Below, piece after piece: positions 53,919 through 62,600 of a stretch of 64,000 nucleotides of DNA. The stretch is taken from assembly GCA_031292525.1 (NCBI GenBank), contig JARLGY010000030.1, positions 153,433 through 217,432 on the forward strand, read 5' to 3'. Every line of letters starts with the position of its first letter. Position 1 is the stretch's first letter. The notes beneath the pieces are model-generated. The model did no database searches. It had not been told where the DNA came from and saw only the letters and a list, made by a program, of their open reading frames with translations. The stretch comes from Flavipsychrobacter sp. (GTDB lineage: Bacteria; Bacteroidota; Bacteroidia; Chitinophagales; Chitinophagaceae). The position numbers and the translations under genes are program-made.

Positions 53919-53970
53919 CAAATGGCTGCTTGCAAACTGGGTATTATTATTATTGCAGCATAAAAAATAG

Positions 53971-53990
53971 CCCCGTCCTTTAGGGCGGGG
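53971..53990 (+). terminator. Terminator after the transketolase subunit
   Basis: A GC-rich hairpin (ccccgtcc / gggcgggg with a short loop) is preceded by an A-run and followed by ttcatt. Confidence 0.65.
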
Positions 53991-54063
53991 TTCATTAATA
54001 ACACAGGTGGGCTTTAGTCAAACCTACCCTTCACATTATAGTCTGTATAATAAACACTAAACC

Positions 54064-54567
54064 ATGATACGCATGCCCCGCACACTTTATGCCATCCGCT
54101 ACACTATTGTTTGTATTGCATTAGTGCTGTTATGCATTTACAGCTCATCGTGCAAGGCGCCAAAGCCGCTCACTGTCGAAAGTGTAAGCAATGTGCGCAT
54201 GATGCAGGACCCTCCATTCCTGGTAGATGTTCAGTTTCACAACCCCAACAAGTACGCCATACAGCTGAAGCATGCCGATGTGGAAGTATATATGAACAAT
54301 ACGCATTTGGGCCAGATGCGCCTGGATACGCTCATCACAGCCCCAGCCAATTCATCGTTCATTTTACCGGTAGGCCTTAAAATAGACCTCAGCAGCATCC
54401 TCCCCAACATAGGCCAGTTGCTGTTCAATAAAACCATCCATATCAAGCTCGATGGTAGCATCAAAGCTGGCCGCAAGGGCGTATTCGTTACCGTACCCCT
54501 CCACTACGAGGGCGACCAGGTACCCCAAAAGATGGAGATGGATTTGATGAATGGGTTTAGGAAGTAA
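54064..54567 (+). CDS. LEA type 2 family lipoprotein
   Basis: This 167-residue protein has a lipoprotein signal (VCIALVLLCIYSSSC, Cys about 30). A single WHy/LEA14-like domain follows (VDVQFHNPNKYAIQLKHADV, then VEVYMNNTHLGQM and FILPVGLKIDLSSILPN). LEA-2 domains bind or stabilise partners in the envelope; the bacterial role is unknown. It stands alone between a terminator and a converging gene. Confidence 0.85.
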   Translation: MIRMPRTLYAIRYTIVCIALVLLCIYSSSCKAPKPLTVESVSNVRMMQDPPFLVDVQFHNPNKYAIQLKHADVEVYMNNTHLGQMRLDTLITAPANSSFILPVGLKIDLSSILPNIGQLLFNKTIHIKLDGSIKAGRKGVFVTVPLHYEGDQVPQKMEMDLMNGFRK

Positions 54568-54581
54568 GTATAATTACACAC

Positions 54582-55022
54582 TTAGCTTACAGGCGGCATC
54601 ATCTGCGTGGCAATGCCTATACGGTTCCAGGCGTTAATAATTGTAATAGCCATCAATACCTCTGCCAGGTATAGTTCCCCAAGCAGGGTAAGTGCATTGT
54701 GGTAGGTGTCATCACTTACATGGTTTTGTATCAGTGTTACTTCTTCCGTTAGGGCTAATATGGCACGTTCGTCTTCTGTAAAGAATGTTGTTTCGCGCCA
54801 TGCATTTAGTGTATAAATACGTTGTTCGGTTTCTCCTGCTTTACGTGCATCCCGGGTGTGCATGTCTATACAATATGCACATCCATTTGTTTGCGAGGCA
54901 CGTATTTTAATGAGGTCTTTATGCCTGGTTGTCAGGGCGGTAGTAGCCAGGTAAGTTTCAAGTCCCAGCATAGCTTTAAAGGCCGCAGGAGCAGTTTCAG
55001 AAAAATTGATGCGTTTTGCCAT
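54582..55022 (-). CDS. AhpD-like carboxymuconolactone decarboxylase family protein
   Basis: This 146-residue protein has the AhpD-type redox centre CAYCIDMH (Cys48, Cys51, His55) and conserved TRDARKAGETEQRIY. Members act as peroxidase or decarboxylase-fold proteins and many are stress-induced. The start is ATG 55022; the longer reading from 55061 adds 13 non-conserved residues. It lies 80 bases downstream of a Crp/Fnr gene on the same strand, which may control it. Confidence 0.9.
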   Translation of the reverse strand: MAKRINFSETAPAAFKAMLGLETYLATTALTTRHKDLIKIRASQTNGCAYCIDMHTRDARKAGETEQRIYTLNAWRETTFFTEDERAILALTEEVTLIQNHVSDDTYHNALTLLGELYLAEVLMAITIINAWNRIGIATQMMPPVS

Positions 55023-55102
55023 TATTGTATTTTTTAATAAAACAAAGGTCTCGTGACGCACCGAGAAAAAACTTAATCAAGATCAAGAAAAATAAAATGA
55101 TA

Positions 55103-55672
55103 TTATTTTTTAGCTCTTATCTTACTCAATACCTCTGGAGTGAAACCTAGGTAAGAGGCGAGCATATATTGCGGCACACGTTGCACAAATTCAGGATAGG
55201 CAGTATTAAAATGATGATAACGTTCTTCGGCAGAGAGGTCGAACAAATATTGCAGGCGCATTAGTGATGCTGCATATGCTTTTTGCATTACCAGCCTAAA
55301 GTAACGCTCAGCTTTAGGCATACTACTAAACAGTAGTTCTTGATTTTGTTTGGTTAGTACTGCAACATTAGCATCTTCAATTGCCTGTATATAAAAGCCC
55401 GATGGTTTGCCGCTCTCCAGGCTGGTAAGGTCACTGATCCACCAATTATTCAATCCAAATTGTACAATCTGTTCCTGTCCACTTTCCTTTATAAAGTACA
55501 TCCTGAAGCAGCCGTTCAGTACAAAATAATTAGCAGTACATATGGCACCCGCTACAAGAATATGCTCTTTCTTATTTACATGCCTCACACTGAGATGGTC
55601 CAACAGCAAATGTTGCTCATCGGTATTTAACGACACGAACCGATTAACATGATTGAGCAATGCCTGGACCAT
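55103..55672 (-). CDS. Crp/Fnr-family transcription regulator
   Basis: This 189-residue protein has the cNMP-binding-like beta-roll (HILVAGAICTANYFVLNGCF, RMYFIKESGQEQIVQFGLNN) and a short C-terminal helix-turn-helix (VPQYMLASYLGFTPEVLSKI). The ligand is unknown. Its -7 box ends four bases before ATG, so the message is probably leaderless. It precedes the AhpD-like gene by 80 bases on the same strand, suggesting a two-gene stress unit. Confidence 0.92.
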   Translation of the reverse strand: MVQALLNHVNRFVSLNTDEQHLLLDHLSVRHVNKKEHILVAGAICTANYFVLNGCFRMYFIKESGQEQIVQFGLNNWWISDLTSLESGKPSGFYIQAIEDANVAVLTKQNQELLFSSMPKAERYFRLVMQKAYAASLMRLQYLFDLSAEERYHHFNTAYPEFVQRVPQYMLASYLGFTPEVLSKIRAKK

Positions 55673-55676
55673 GCCT

Positions 55677-55684
55677 CAAAGATA
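55677..55684 (-). promoter_or_regulatory. -7 box (TATCTTTG on minus) of the crp gene at 55103
   Basis: CAAAGATA on the plus strand is TATCTTTG on the minus strand, four bases before the ATG (55672). It predicts a leaderless mRNA. Confidence 0.5.
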
Positions 55685-55723
55685 ATAGTACATTAAATAA
55701 ATACTAAGCGGACTAAAACAAAA

Positions 55724-55742
55724 AGGCGCCATTAAGGCGCCT
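55724..55742 (-). terminator. Terminator of dcd
   Basis: Inverted repeat aggcgcc / ggcgcct with a five-base loop, 24 bases after the dcd stop, followed on the minus strand by a T-run. Confidence 0.65.
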
Positions 55743-55765
55743 CAGAATCAAATATGGATCATAAT

Positions 55766-56302
55766 TTAAAACTCGTTCTTCCACATCATGCTCTCAACAG
55801 GCTGTATGGTACGGGTGTTGTACTTAGCATCTGTTTTGCGGTTGTACTTGTTTATCACTTCACCATCTACCGGAAAGTAAATGAGCTGGCCAATAGGCAT
55901 GCCGGCATATATGCGCACCGGGTGCACACAGCTTATTTCAAGTGTCCAGGTATTGCAGAAGCCTACATCACCCTTGCCTGCTGTAGCATGTATATCTATA
56001 CCCAGCCTGCCGGTACTCGATTTGCCTTCCAGGAAGGGCACATGGGCATGCGTTTCGGTATATTCTTCAGTTACGCCAAGGTACAGCGTACCAGGTTGTA
56101 TCACCAGGCCCTCTTCAGGTATCTCAAAGTGCGATATCTCATTATGCTTGCGCGCATCCAGCACATTGTCATTGTAAATGGCCAGGTGCTTGCCTAGGTG
56201 CACATCGTAACTGTTTGACCCCAGGTATTTACGGTCGTAAGGATCTATTACAATATTGCCTGCTGCAATTTCTTCCAAAATCCTGCTGTCGGAGAGTATC
56301 AT
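55766..56302 (-). CDS. dcd: dCTP deaminase
   Basis: This 178-residue enzyme converts dCTP to dUTP for thymidylate synthesis. Family marks are MILSDSRILEEIAAGNIVI, LGSNSYDVHLG, FLEGKSSTGRLGIDIHATAG and the C-terminal beta-strand WTLEISCVHPVRIYAGMPIG. The length is typical. The start ATG at 56302 lies five bases after a perfect -7 box, predicting a leaderless message. Divergent from the phosphopantetheinyl transferase gene. Confidence 0.97.
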   Translation of the reverse strand: MILSDSRILEEIAAGNIVIDPYDRKYLGSNSYDVHLGKHLAIYNDNVLDARKHNEISHFEIPEEGLVIQPGTLYLGVTEEYTETHAHVPFLEGKSSTGRLGIDIHATAGKGDVGFCNTWTLEISCVHPVRIYAGMPIGQLIYFPVDGEVINKYNRKTDAKYNTRTIQPVESMMWKNEF

Positions 56303-56307
56303 ACGAG

Positions 56308-56315
56308 CAAAGATA
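56308..56315 (-). promoter_or_regulatory. -7 box (TATCTTTG on minus) of dcd
   Basis: CAAAGATA on the plus strand is a perfect TAnnTTTG on the minus strand, five bases before the dcd ATG. Confidence 0.5.
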
Positions 56316-56466
56316 AATTTTATTCGATTTTGAAAAGGCCGATTTTTTAAAATGATTATGCAATTAGCATGGGAAAATTAAGACAATGATTTTACCACAA
56401 TTAGATTCAATACGAAGATATAGACACTCTTTAAAAGTCATTACAAATTCCCCCTACCTTTACACT

Positions 56467-57099
56467 ATGCCCCTCATCAAAGAATGGAACCCCGGTAATT
56501 ATGGATTAGCCGCCATATGGCACGTTACCGAGCAGGAATTTTTTTTCACCGAATATACCGGAGTAGTATCAGACATTAAAAATGAGAAGCGTCGGCTCGA
56601 ACGCTTAGCAGGGCGGTACCTGTTGAAACACCTGCAGGAAGATTTTCCACTGCATGCCATTGCTCCAGACCCACACGATAAGCCACGCATAGATGAAGAC
56701 AAGTACTTCTTCTCCATCAGCCATTCATGGCCTTACGTAGCTGCGGTGGTAGATCCTGAAGACGAGGCAGGCATAGATATACAATGCTGGCATCCACGCA
56801 TACTGGGCATACAGCACAAGTTTTTAAGCGCCGAAGAGCAGGAAATGTTTGGTAATGATGAGCAACTGGTAACACTGGCATGGGCCGCAAAAGAAGCAGT
56901 GTATAAATGGATGGGCCGCCGTGGGATAGATTTTATTGAGCATATGCCTATTACTTACTTTGCAAAAGGTGACGAGTACAGCCTGATGATATATGCAAAA
57001 GGACGTCAGATACCGATGATGGTAACCGTAACAGGCGTGTTAACAGAACACTATGCATGTGCATATGTTACCGGTACAGAAGAATGGGCCATATATTAA
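56467..57099 (+). CDS. 4'-Phosphopantetheinyl transferase (Sfp-like)
   Basis: This 210-residue enzyme moves the phosphopantetheine arm of CoA to a Ser of carrier proteins. The signature motifs are present: EDEAGIDIQCW (the magnesium-binding GID) and WAAKEAVYKWMG (W-KEA-K). Residues RRLERLAGRYLLKHL form the CoA-binding helix and FSISHSWPYVAAVV the central strand. It is larger than AcpS and therefore of the Sfp/HetI type, serving fatty-acid or secondary-metabolite carriers. ATG at 56467 is favoured over the start at 56386. Confidence 0.93.
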   Translation: MPLIKEWNPGNYGLAAIWHVTEQEFFFTEYTGVVSDIKNEKRRLERLAGRYLLKHLQEDFPLHAIAPDPHDKPRIDEDKYFFSISHSWPYVAAVVDPEDEAGIDIQCWHPRILGIQHKFLSAEEQEMFGNDEQLVTLAWAAKEAVYKWMGRRGIDFIEHMPITYFAKGDEYSLMIYAKGRQIPMMVTVTGVLTEHYACAYVTGTEEWAIY

Positions 57100-57205
57100 T
57101 AATATGTCCTTCCAATTTGAATACATTTTATATTTACTAAATTTTATTAATGTTAACGTTTTGAAATTTTCATTCAAAAATTTCTTTAAAAACAGCAATT
57201 TTATT

Positions 57206-57213
57206 TAGATTTG
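57206..57213 (+). promoter_or_regulatory. -7 box (TAGATTTG) of glnN
   Basis: TAGATTTG is a perfect TAnnTTTG, 17 bases before the ATG at 57231. Confidence 0.5.
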
Positions 57214-57230
57214 CGCAAAATTTAATATCA

Positions 57231-59423
57231 ATGTCATCACTACGGTTCCTTGCATTACAGGAGATGGGCAAAGAGGATAAAAAAGTATCCGGCTACGGTG
57301 CTAAAAAGATCACTGCTTTGTTTAACAGCAATGTATTTACTGGGCGCACTATGCGCGAATACGTGAGCGATGAGGCTTATAAAAGCCTGATGAGCTCCGT
57401 AAAATCGGGTTCGAAGATCGATCGCCGTATGGCAGACCAGATAGCCGCCAGCATGAAGGCTTGGGCTGAGGAACGTGGCGTCACACACTTCACACACTGG
57501 TTCCAGCCACTAACAGGTATCACAGCTGAAAAACATGACTCGTTCTTCACCATAAAGGCTGATGGCACTGCAATTGAACTTTTTGATGGCGATGCGCTGA
57601 TACAGCAGGAGCCAGACGCCAGCAGCTTCCCTAATGGTGGCATCCGTGCAACTTTCGAGGCTCGTGGTTATACTGCGTGGGACCCGTCTTCACCAGCTTT
57701 CATTATGGAAGCGGGCCAGGGTAAAACACTGTGCATACCTACTATATTTATTGCTTACAATGGCGAAAGCCTTGATTACAAAGCGCCATTGCTGAAGAGT
57801 ATTGCCGCGCTTGATAAAGCAGCAGTTGACGTTTGCAACTATTTTGATAAGAATGTAGCCAAGGTAACTGCTACCTTAGGTTGGGAGCAGGAGTATTTCG
57901 TAATAGACGAAACACTTGCCAACGCTCGTCCTGATCTGGTAATGTGCGGACGAACACTAATAGGCCATGCACCGGCAAAGGGCCAACAATTGGATGACCA
58001 TTACTTTGGTTCTATACCTGAGCGTGTATATGAATTCATGCAGGATTTTGAGCAGGAATCATACAAACTTGGGATACCATTACGTACACGCCATAACGAG
58101 GTTGCACCTTCACAGTTTGAGTGTGCACCTATGTTTGAAGAGTGCAATATAGCAGTAGATCACAATACCTTGCTGATGGACCTGATGGCCAAAGTGGCCA
58201 AAAGGCACAAGCTTAAAGTATTGCTGCACGAAAAACCATTTGCTGGTGTAAACGGTAGTGGTAAGCACAACAACTTCAGCATGGCTACAGATACAGGTGT
58301 AAACCTGCTAGCACCCGGCAAAACACCACGTACCAACCTCATGTTCCTCACCTTCTTTGTAAATACAATTAAGGCAGTACATGACCATGCAGATTTGCTG
58401 CGTGCTGCAATTGCCAGCGCTAGCAACGATCATCGCCTGGGTGCTAACGAAGCACCTCCGGCTATTATATCTGTATATATAGGCAAGTACCTTACTGAAG
58501 TACTGAACGAAGTGGAAACACGCGTGAAAGAAAAGTTCAGCGAGCAAGACGAAGTAATATTGAAGCTGGATATACACAAACAGATACCAGAACTGCTGAT
58601 GGACAATACAGACCGTAACCGTACCAGTCCATTCGCATTTACAGGCAACAAGTTTGAATTCCGTGCTGTAGGTAGCTCTGCCAACTGCGCATCTCCTATG
58701 CTGGTGCTCAACACTATCATAGCACAAACCCTGAAGGAGTTTAAGAAAGAAGTAGATGGCCTGATCGAAAAAGGTGAGAAGAAAGAAATAGCTATACTGC
58801 AAACATTGCGCAGCTATATCACAAAATCTCGCAGTATATTATTTGAGGGCGATAACTACAGCGATGAGTGGGCTGAAGAAGCCAAACGCCGTGGCTTGAG
58901 CAATTTTAAAACTACCCCAGAAGCTCTGGATGCTTTTGTAACAGAAAAAAGCAAACAAGTATTCTACAGCAACAACATTTATAACGAGCGTGAGCTGGAA
59001 GCCCGCCACGAAATAATGCTGGAAGAATACGTGAAGAAGGTGCAGATCGAAGCTCGCATAATGGGTTACTTAAACACTAACCACGTATTGCCTGCGGCTA
59101 TACACTACCAGAATATTTTAATAGAAAACATAAAAGGTCTGAAAGAAATAGGCTTGGGTGAAAGCAGCTATAAAGCCCAGCTAAAACTTGCAGAAAAAGT
59201 AAGCGGCCATATACAGGAGATAAATGACAATGTAGAAGCCATGCTTGCCGCCAGGAAAGTAGCAAACAGCGAAGAAAGCATGCACCACCGCGCTGCTAAA
59301 TATTGCAACGATGTGAAACCATACTTCGACAAGATACGCTACCATGCTGACAAGTTGGAGCTGGTAATTGAAGATAAGCTTTGGCCATTGCCTAAGTATC
59401 GCGAATTATTGCTTTTGAGATAA
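57231..59423 (+). CDS. glnN: Type III glutamine synthetase
   Basis: This 730-residue enzyme makes glutamine from glutamate, ammonia and ATP. It is the long GSIII form (about 730 residues against 470 for GSI). Typical blocks are EERGVTHFTHWFQPLTG, NGGIRATFEARGYTAWDP, LGWEQEYFVID, RTRHNEVAPSQFECAPMFEE, VNGSGKHNNFSM and NRTSPFAFTGNKFEFRAVGS. The C-terminal 250 residues are helical. GSIII is usual in Bacteroidota. No regulator or glutamate synthase is adjacent. It ends at a strong terminator. Confidence 0.96.
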   Translation: MSSLRFLALQEMGKEDKKVSGYGAKKITALFNSNVFTGRTMREYVSDEAYKSLMSSVKSGSKIDRRMADQIAASMKAWAEERGVTHFTHWFQPLTGITAEKHDSFFTIKADGTAIELFDGDALIQQEPDASSFPNGGIRATFEARGYTAWDPSSPAFIMEAGQGKTLCIPTIFIAYNGESLDYKAPLLKSIAALDKAAVDVCNYFDKNVAKVTATLGWEQEYFVIDETLANARPDLVMCGRTLIGHAPAKGQQLDDHYFGSIPERVYEFMQDFEQESYKLGIPLRTRHNEVAPSQFECAPMFEECNIAVDHNTLLMDLMAKVAKRHKLKVLLHEKPFAGVNGSGKHNNFSMATDTGVNLLAPGKTPRTNLMFLTFFVNTIKAVHDHADLLRAAIASASNDHRLGANEAPPAIISVYIGKYLTEVLNEVETRVKEKFSEQDEVILKLDIHKQIPELLMDNTDRNRTSPFAFTGNKFEFRAVGSSANCASPMLVLNTIIAQTLKEFKKEVDGLIEKGEKKEIAILQTLRSYITKSRSILFEGDNYSDEWAEEAKRRGLSNFKTTPEALDAFVTEKSKQVFYSNNIYNERELEARHEIMLEEYVKKVQIEARIMGYLNTNHVLPAAIHYQNILIENIKGLKEIGLGESSYKAQLKLAEKVSGHIQEINDNVEAMLAARKVANSEESMHHRAAKYCNDVKPYFDKIRYHADKLELVIEDKLWPLPKYRELLLLR

Positions 59424-59446
59424 GTAATCTTATTCTGATCATTTTA

Positions 59447-59483
59447 AAACCGGTAAGGAAATAATCCTTACCGGTTTATTTTT
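59447..59483 (+). terminator. Terminator after glnN
   Basis: A 13-bp perfect stem, aaaccggtaagga / tccttaccggttt, with a five-base loop is followed by a T-run. Confidence 0.85.
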
Positions 59484-59589
59484 GGGTATAATCTCTCACA
59501 ATGAGTGTCTGGCAGCACTCCATTTGTATCTATATTACACGACACCATTATCCGTAAAGAGTATCTAAGGAGTTCCTATTTCTACAATT

Positions 59590-59627
59590 AAAAAGGGGCG
59601 GTTACCAAAAGTGTAGCCGCCCCTTTT
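59590..59627 (-). terminator. Terminator of the giant T9SS gene
   Basis: aaaaggggcgg (59591-59601) pairs with ccgcccctttt (59617-59627). On the minus strand the stem runs into a T-run. It lies 20 bases after the stop. Confidence 0.75.
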
Positions 59628-59646
59628 CCATATTTTATTACTTAGC

Positions 59647-62600
59647 TTAGTTATCAGCTTTCACCAGTTTCTCTACAGAAACAAGGTTACCGGCAGCATC
59701 AGATATCCTGACCATATAGATACCATTTGCCAGTTCAGCTATGTTTATGCTTTTTGCATTGGCCTTGCTGAAGAGTTCCTTACCATCCAGGCTGTTTACC
59801 GATACATTGACCTCGAAAGGCGCATCTATGTAAACAATATCCCTTGCAGGGTTTGGAAATACCCTTACATTCTGATTATTAGCTACATTAGAAACACCAA
59901 GACTGTAGTGGTACAAAGCTGACATGTTACTGCAACCATTACTATTGGTTACATATACCGTATAATCACCACCTACGGGGGCAGTATAGGTATTACTTGT
60001 ACCCGCTGCTGTCACGGGAACGCCATTGAGATACCATTGGTAAGAATATTGACCTCCTTGTGTACTCAGAGAACCGCCATTACCTGTAATAACCGGATTG
60101 GGTATTGAGTTGACAGTAATATTTACAGGTGTTGCAGTTTCAGAACATCCGGCAGAATTACTAATAACTACAGAATAAGAATAGGTACCCGGAGCAGTTG
60201 GAGAAGCTAAAATGCTGTCAGTCGTAACGCCAACATTCGTTCCGTTTAACTGCCATTGATAATCAATACCAGGACCTGTACCTGCAGACAATGTAACAGC
60301 ACCACCCTGGCAGAATGTTGTAGGCCCGGAGGCAGTAATTACGTTACCCGGTAGCGGGAACTGCGTAACATTTACTGGTGCAGCTGTATCTATACAGTAG
60401 CTGTTTGATATTACCACAACATTGTATAAACCTGCGGCATTGGCATTATAAGAGATCAGATTTGCACCTGGTATTGCTACACCATCATCGTACCACTGGT
60501 AAGTATAACCTGCACCTGAAGGCGCTGTTAATGTAACGCTGGTATTGTTGCAAAGTGCAGTAGAGCCAGATGCGGCTATAGCACCAGAAGGAACCGGCAA
60601 TGCAGTAACAAGAGTAGCTGCAGAAGTACCTGTACAGTTATTCATATTGGTAACAGCTACGCTATAGTTACCAGATGCCGTTGCACGGAAGCTGTCTTGT
60701 GTAGCACCTGTTATGTTGTTACCATTGAACTGCCAGTTATAGGTAAACGATGGATTAAAGTTGGTTATTAGCTTCACAGAACCACCATTACAGAAAACGT
60801 TGGAACCCGCTGATAATACATTGGCTGGAGGTAAAGGGAAAACTGTTACAGAATCTGGTACCGAAGTGCTTGAACAAGAGTTAACATCCGTTACCACTAC
60901 ACTATAATTACCTGCATTAGTTGCAGAATATACCTGGTTCGTAGCACCAGATATTGTTGAGCCATTCCGGTTCCATTGATAAGAAAAACCAGAGAATGCA
61001 GTTCCATTTGCAGTCAGTAATACATTACTCCCATTGCAAAACGCTAATGAAGTAGTAGTAGAAACCGATGCTGTTGGCAGTGGATTAATACTTATAATAG
61101 CATCGAGACTGGTGTCATTAGCACAACCATTTCCTATTATTACTCTGTAACGGCCTGCATTGAGTATAGTGCCGGCGGCAATGGTAATACAAGAAGAGTT
61201 TTGGTAAGCAAGCGGTAAATCCACATCGTCTTTCTGCCATCTGTATGTACCGGCATTTAAGGCACCTACACAAAGATGAATTGGAGATCCGGTACACACC
61301 CCTTGTGAAAGAGGTTGGTCGATAATGGGCGACGCACCACCAATTGTAAATGTTACTTTGTTTGATGTGTCAGGCAATGCACACGCTCCTGTTATTACTG
61401 CATAGTAAAGACCTGAATCAGATGGAGTTGGGACCAGCCTGGTATAAACCGGTGCATTCGCACTTGGGATCGCTACGTCATTATGATACCATTGGTATTG
61501 CAGACTCGCTCCGGTAGCAGCTACTGTAAATGTAATAGGTATGCCTCCTACACAACCACCTGTTGACTGAGGCTGTATGGTAATTACAGTTGGAGGACAT
61601 CCTTCACCTATTTGGTACAATCCTGCAAGGCCGGTAGGCGCAAGTGAATCTATTGCAATAGACGTTGCAGCCTGTGCAATAGAATGCAGGTAGTACCACG
61701 TAGTACCTGCAGGGTTAACACCAACTTTAAAGTTCTGATAATTAGCTGTTGGGGTTATATCGCCAGGAACAAAGGTAAAGGATATACCTATGGAATTTGG
61801 AGCTAGTATGAGACTTGGTGATGTAGTAATAGTATAAGTACGATCAACAAGCTTTAATGGATTGAATGACGAGAATGACAATGTACTTGCATATATAGGT
61901 TGTGTGCTCACAGCTATATCGCCAGCGGTAATTACATTGGTTCCTGTACCTGAAATTGAAACAGGTGTATAGTTATTGCTGTCGCCTATTGGATATTTGA
62001 AGTTACCTGAACCCATAGCACCAATATTTGCATGTTTCTGGTAGGTACCTACCACCCAACCATTTGTAGCGCTTGCATTGTTGTTAGTACCCGATGCACC
62101 GGTTTCTGCAAATGCGCCTGTTGCCATGATGATACGGCTTGGCACGCCATTTTCAGGTGTAAAGGTAATTAAGTCACTACTTGGTACAGACAAATTACTA
62201 CCTGTGTTGAACACAACATATGGCGGACTCAAGGTCTTGATATTGCCCAGATTGGCCGTATTAGTAGTACCATTTACAAAGATGCCGGTACCGGTAACAC
62301 GCTGTGGCTGGTTGGCTAATGTTGGCGCTGCAGGAGCAATAGCTGTTGCTGACCCTACAAACTGTAACTGGCCAAAGGTGAGCGTTCCTGCATCATCTGA
62401 TGTAAGCTTACCACCACTATTTACCGTGAGGCTACCATTGAGTACCAGATCACGATTGGAGAATTGGTATTCCCCACCGCTATTGATGGTCATTGCGTTT
62501 TGTACGCCTATGCCTGTATAGTAAGTAGTTACAGCCCTGTTAGTCCCTGCACCACCATTAATAATAAGATTACTGAAGTTGAACAGTGAAGATACACCAG

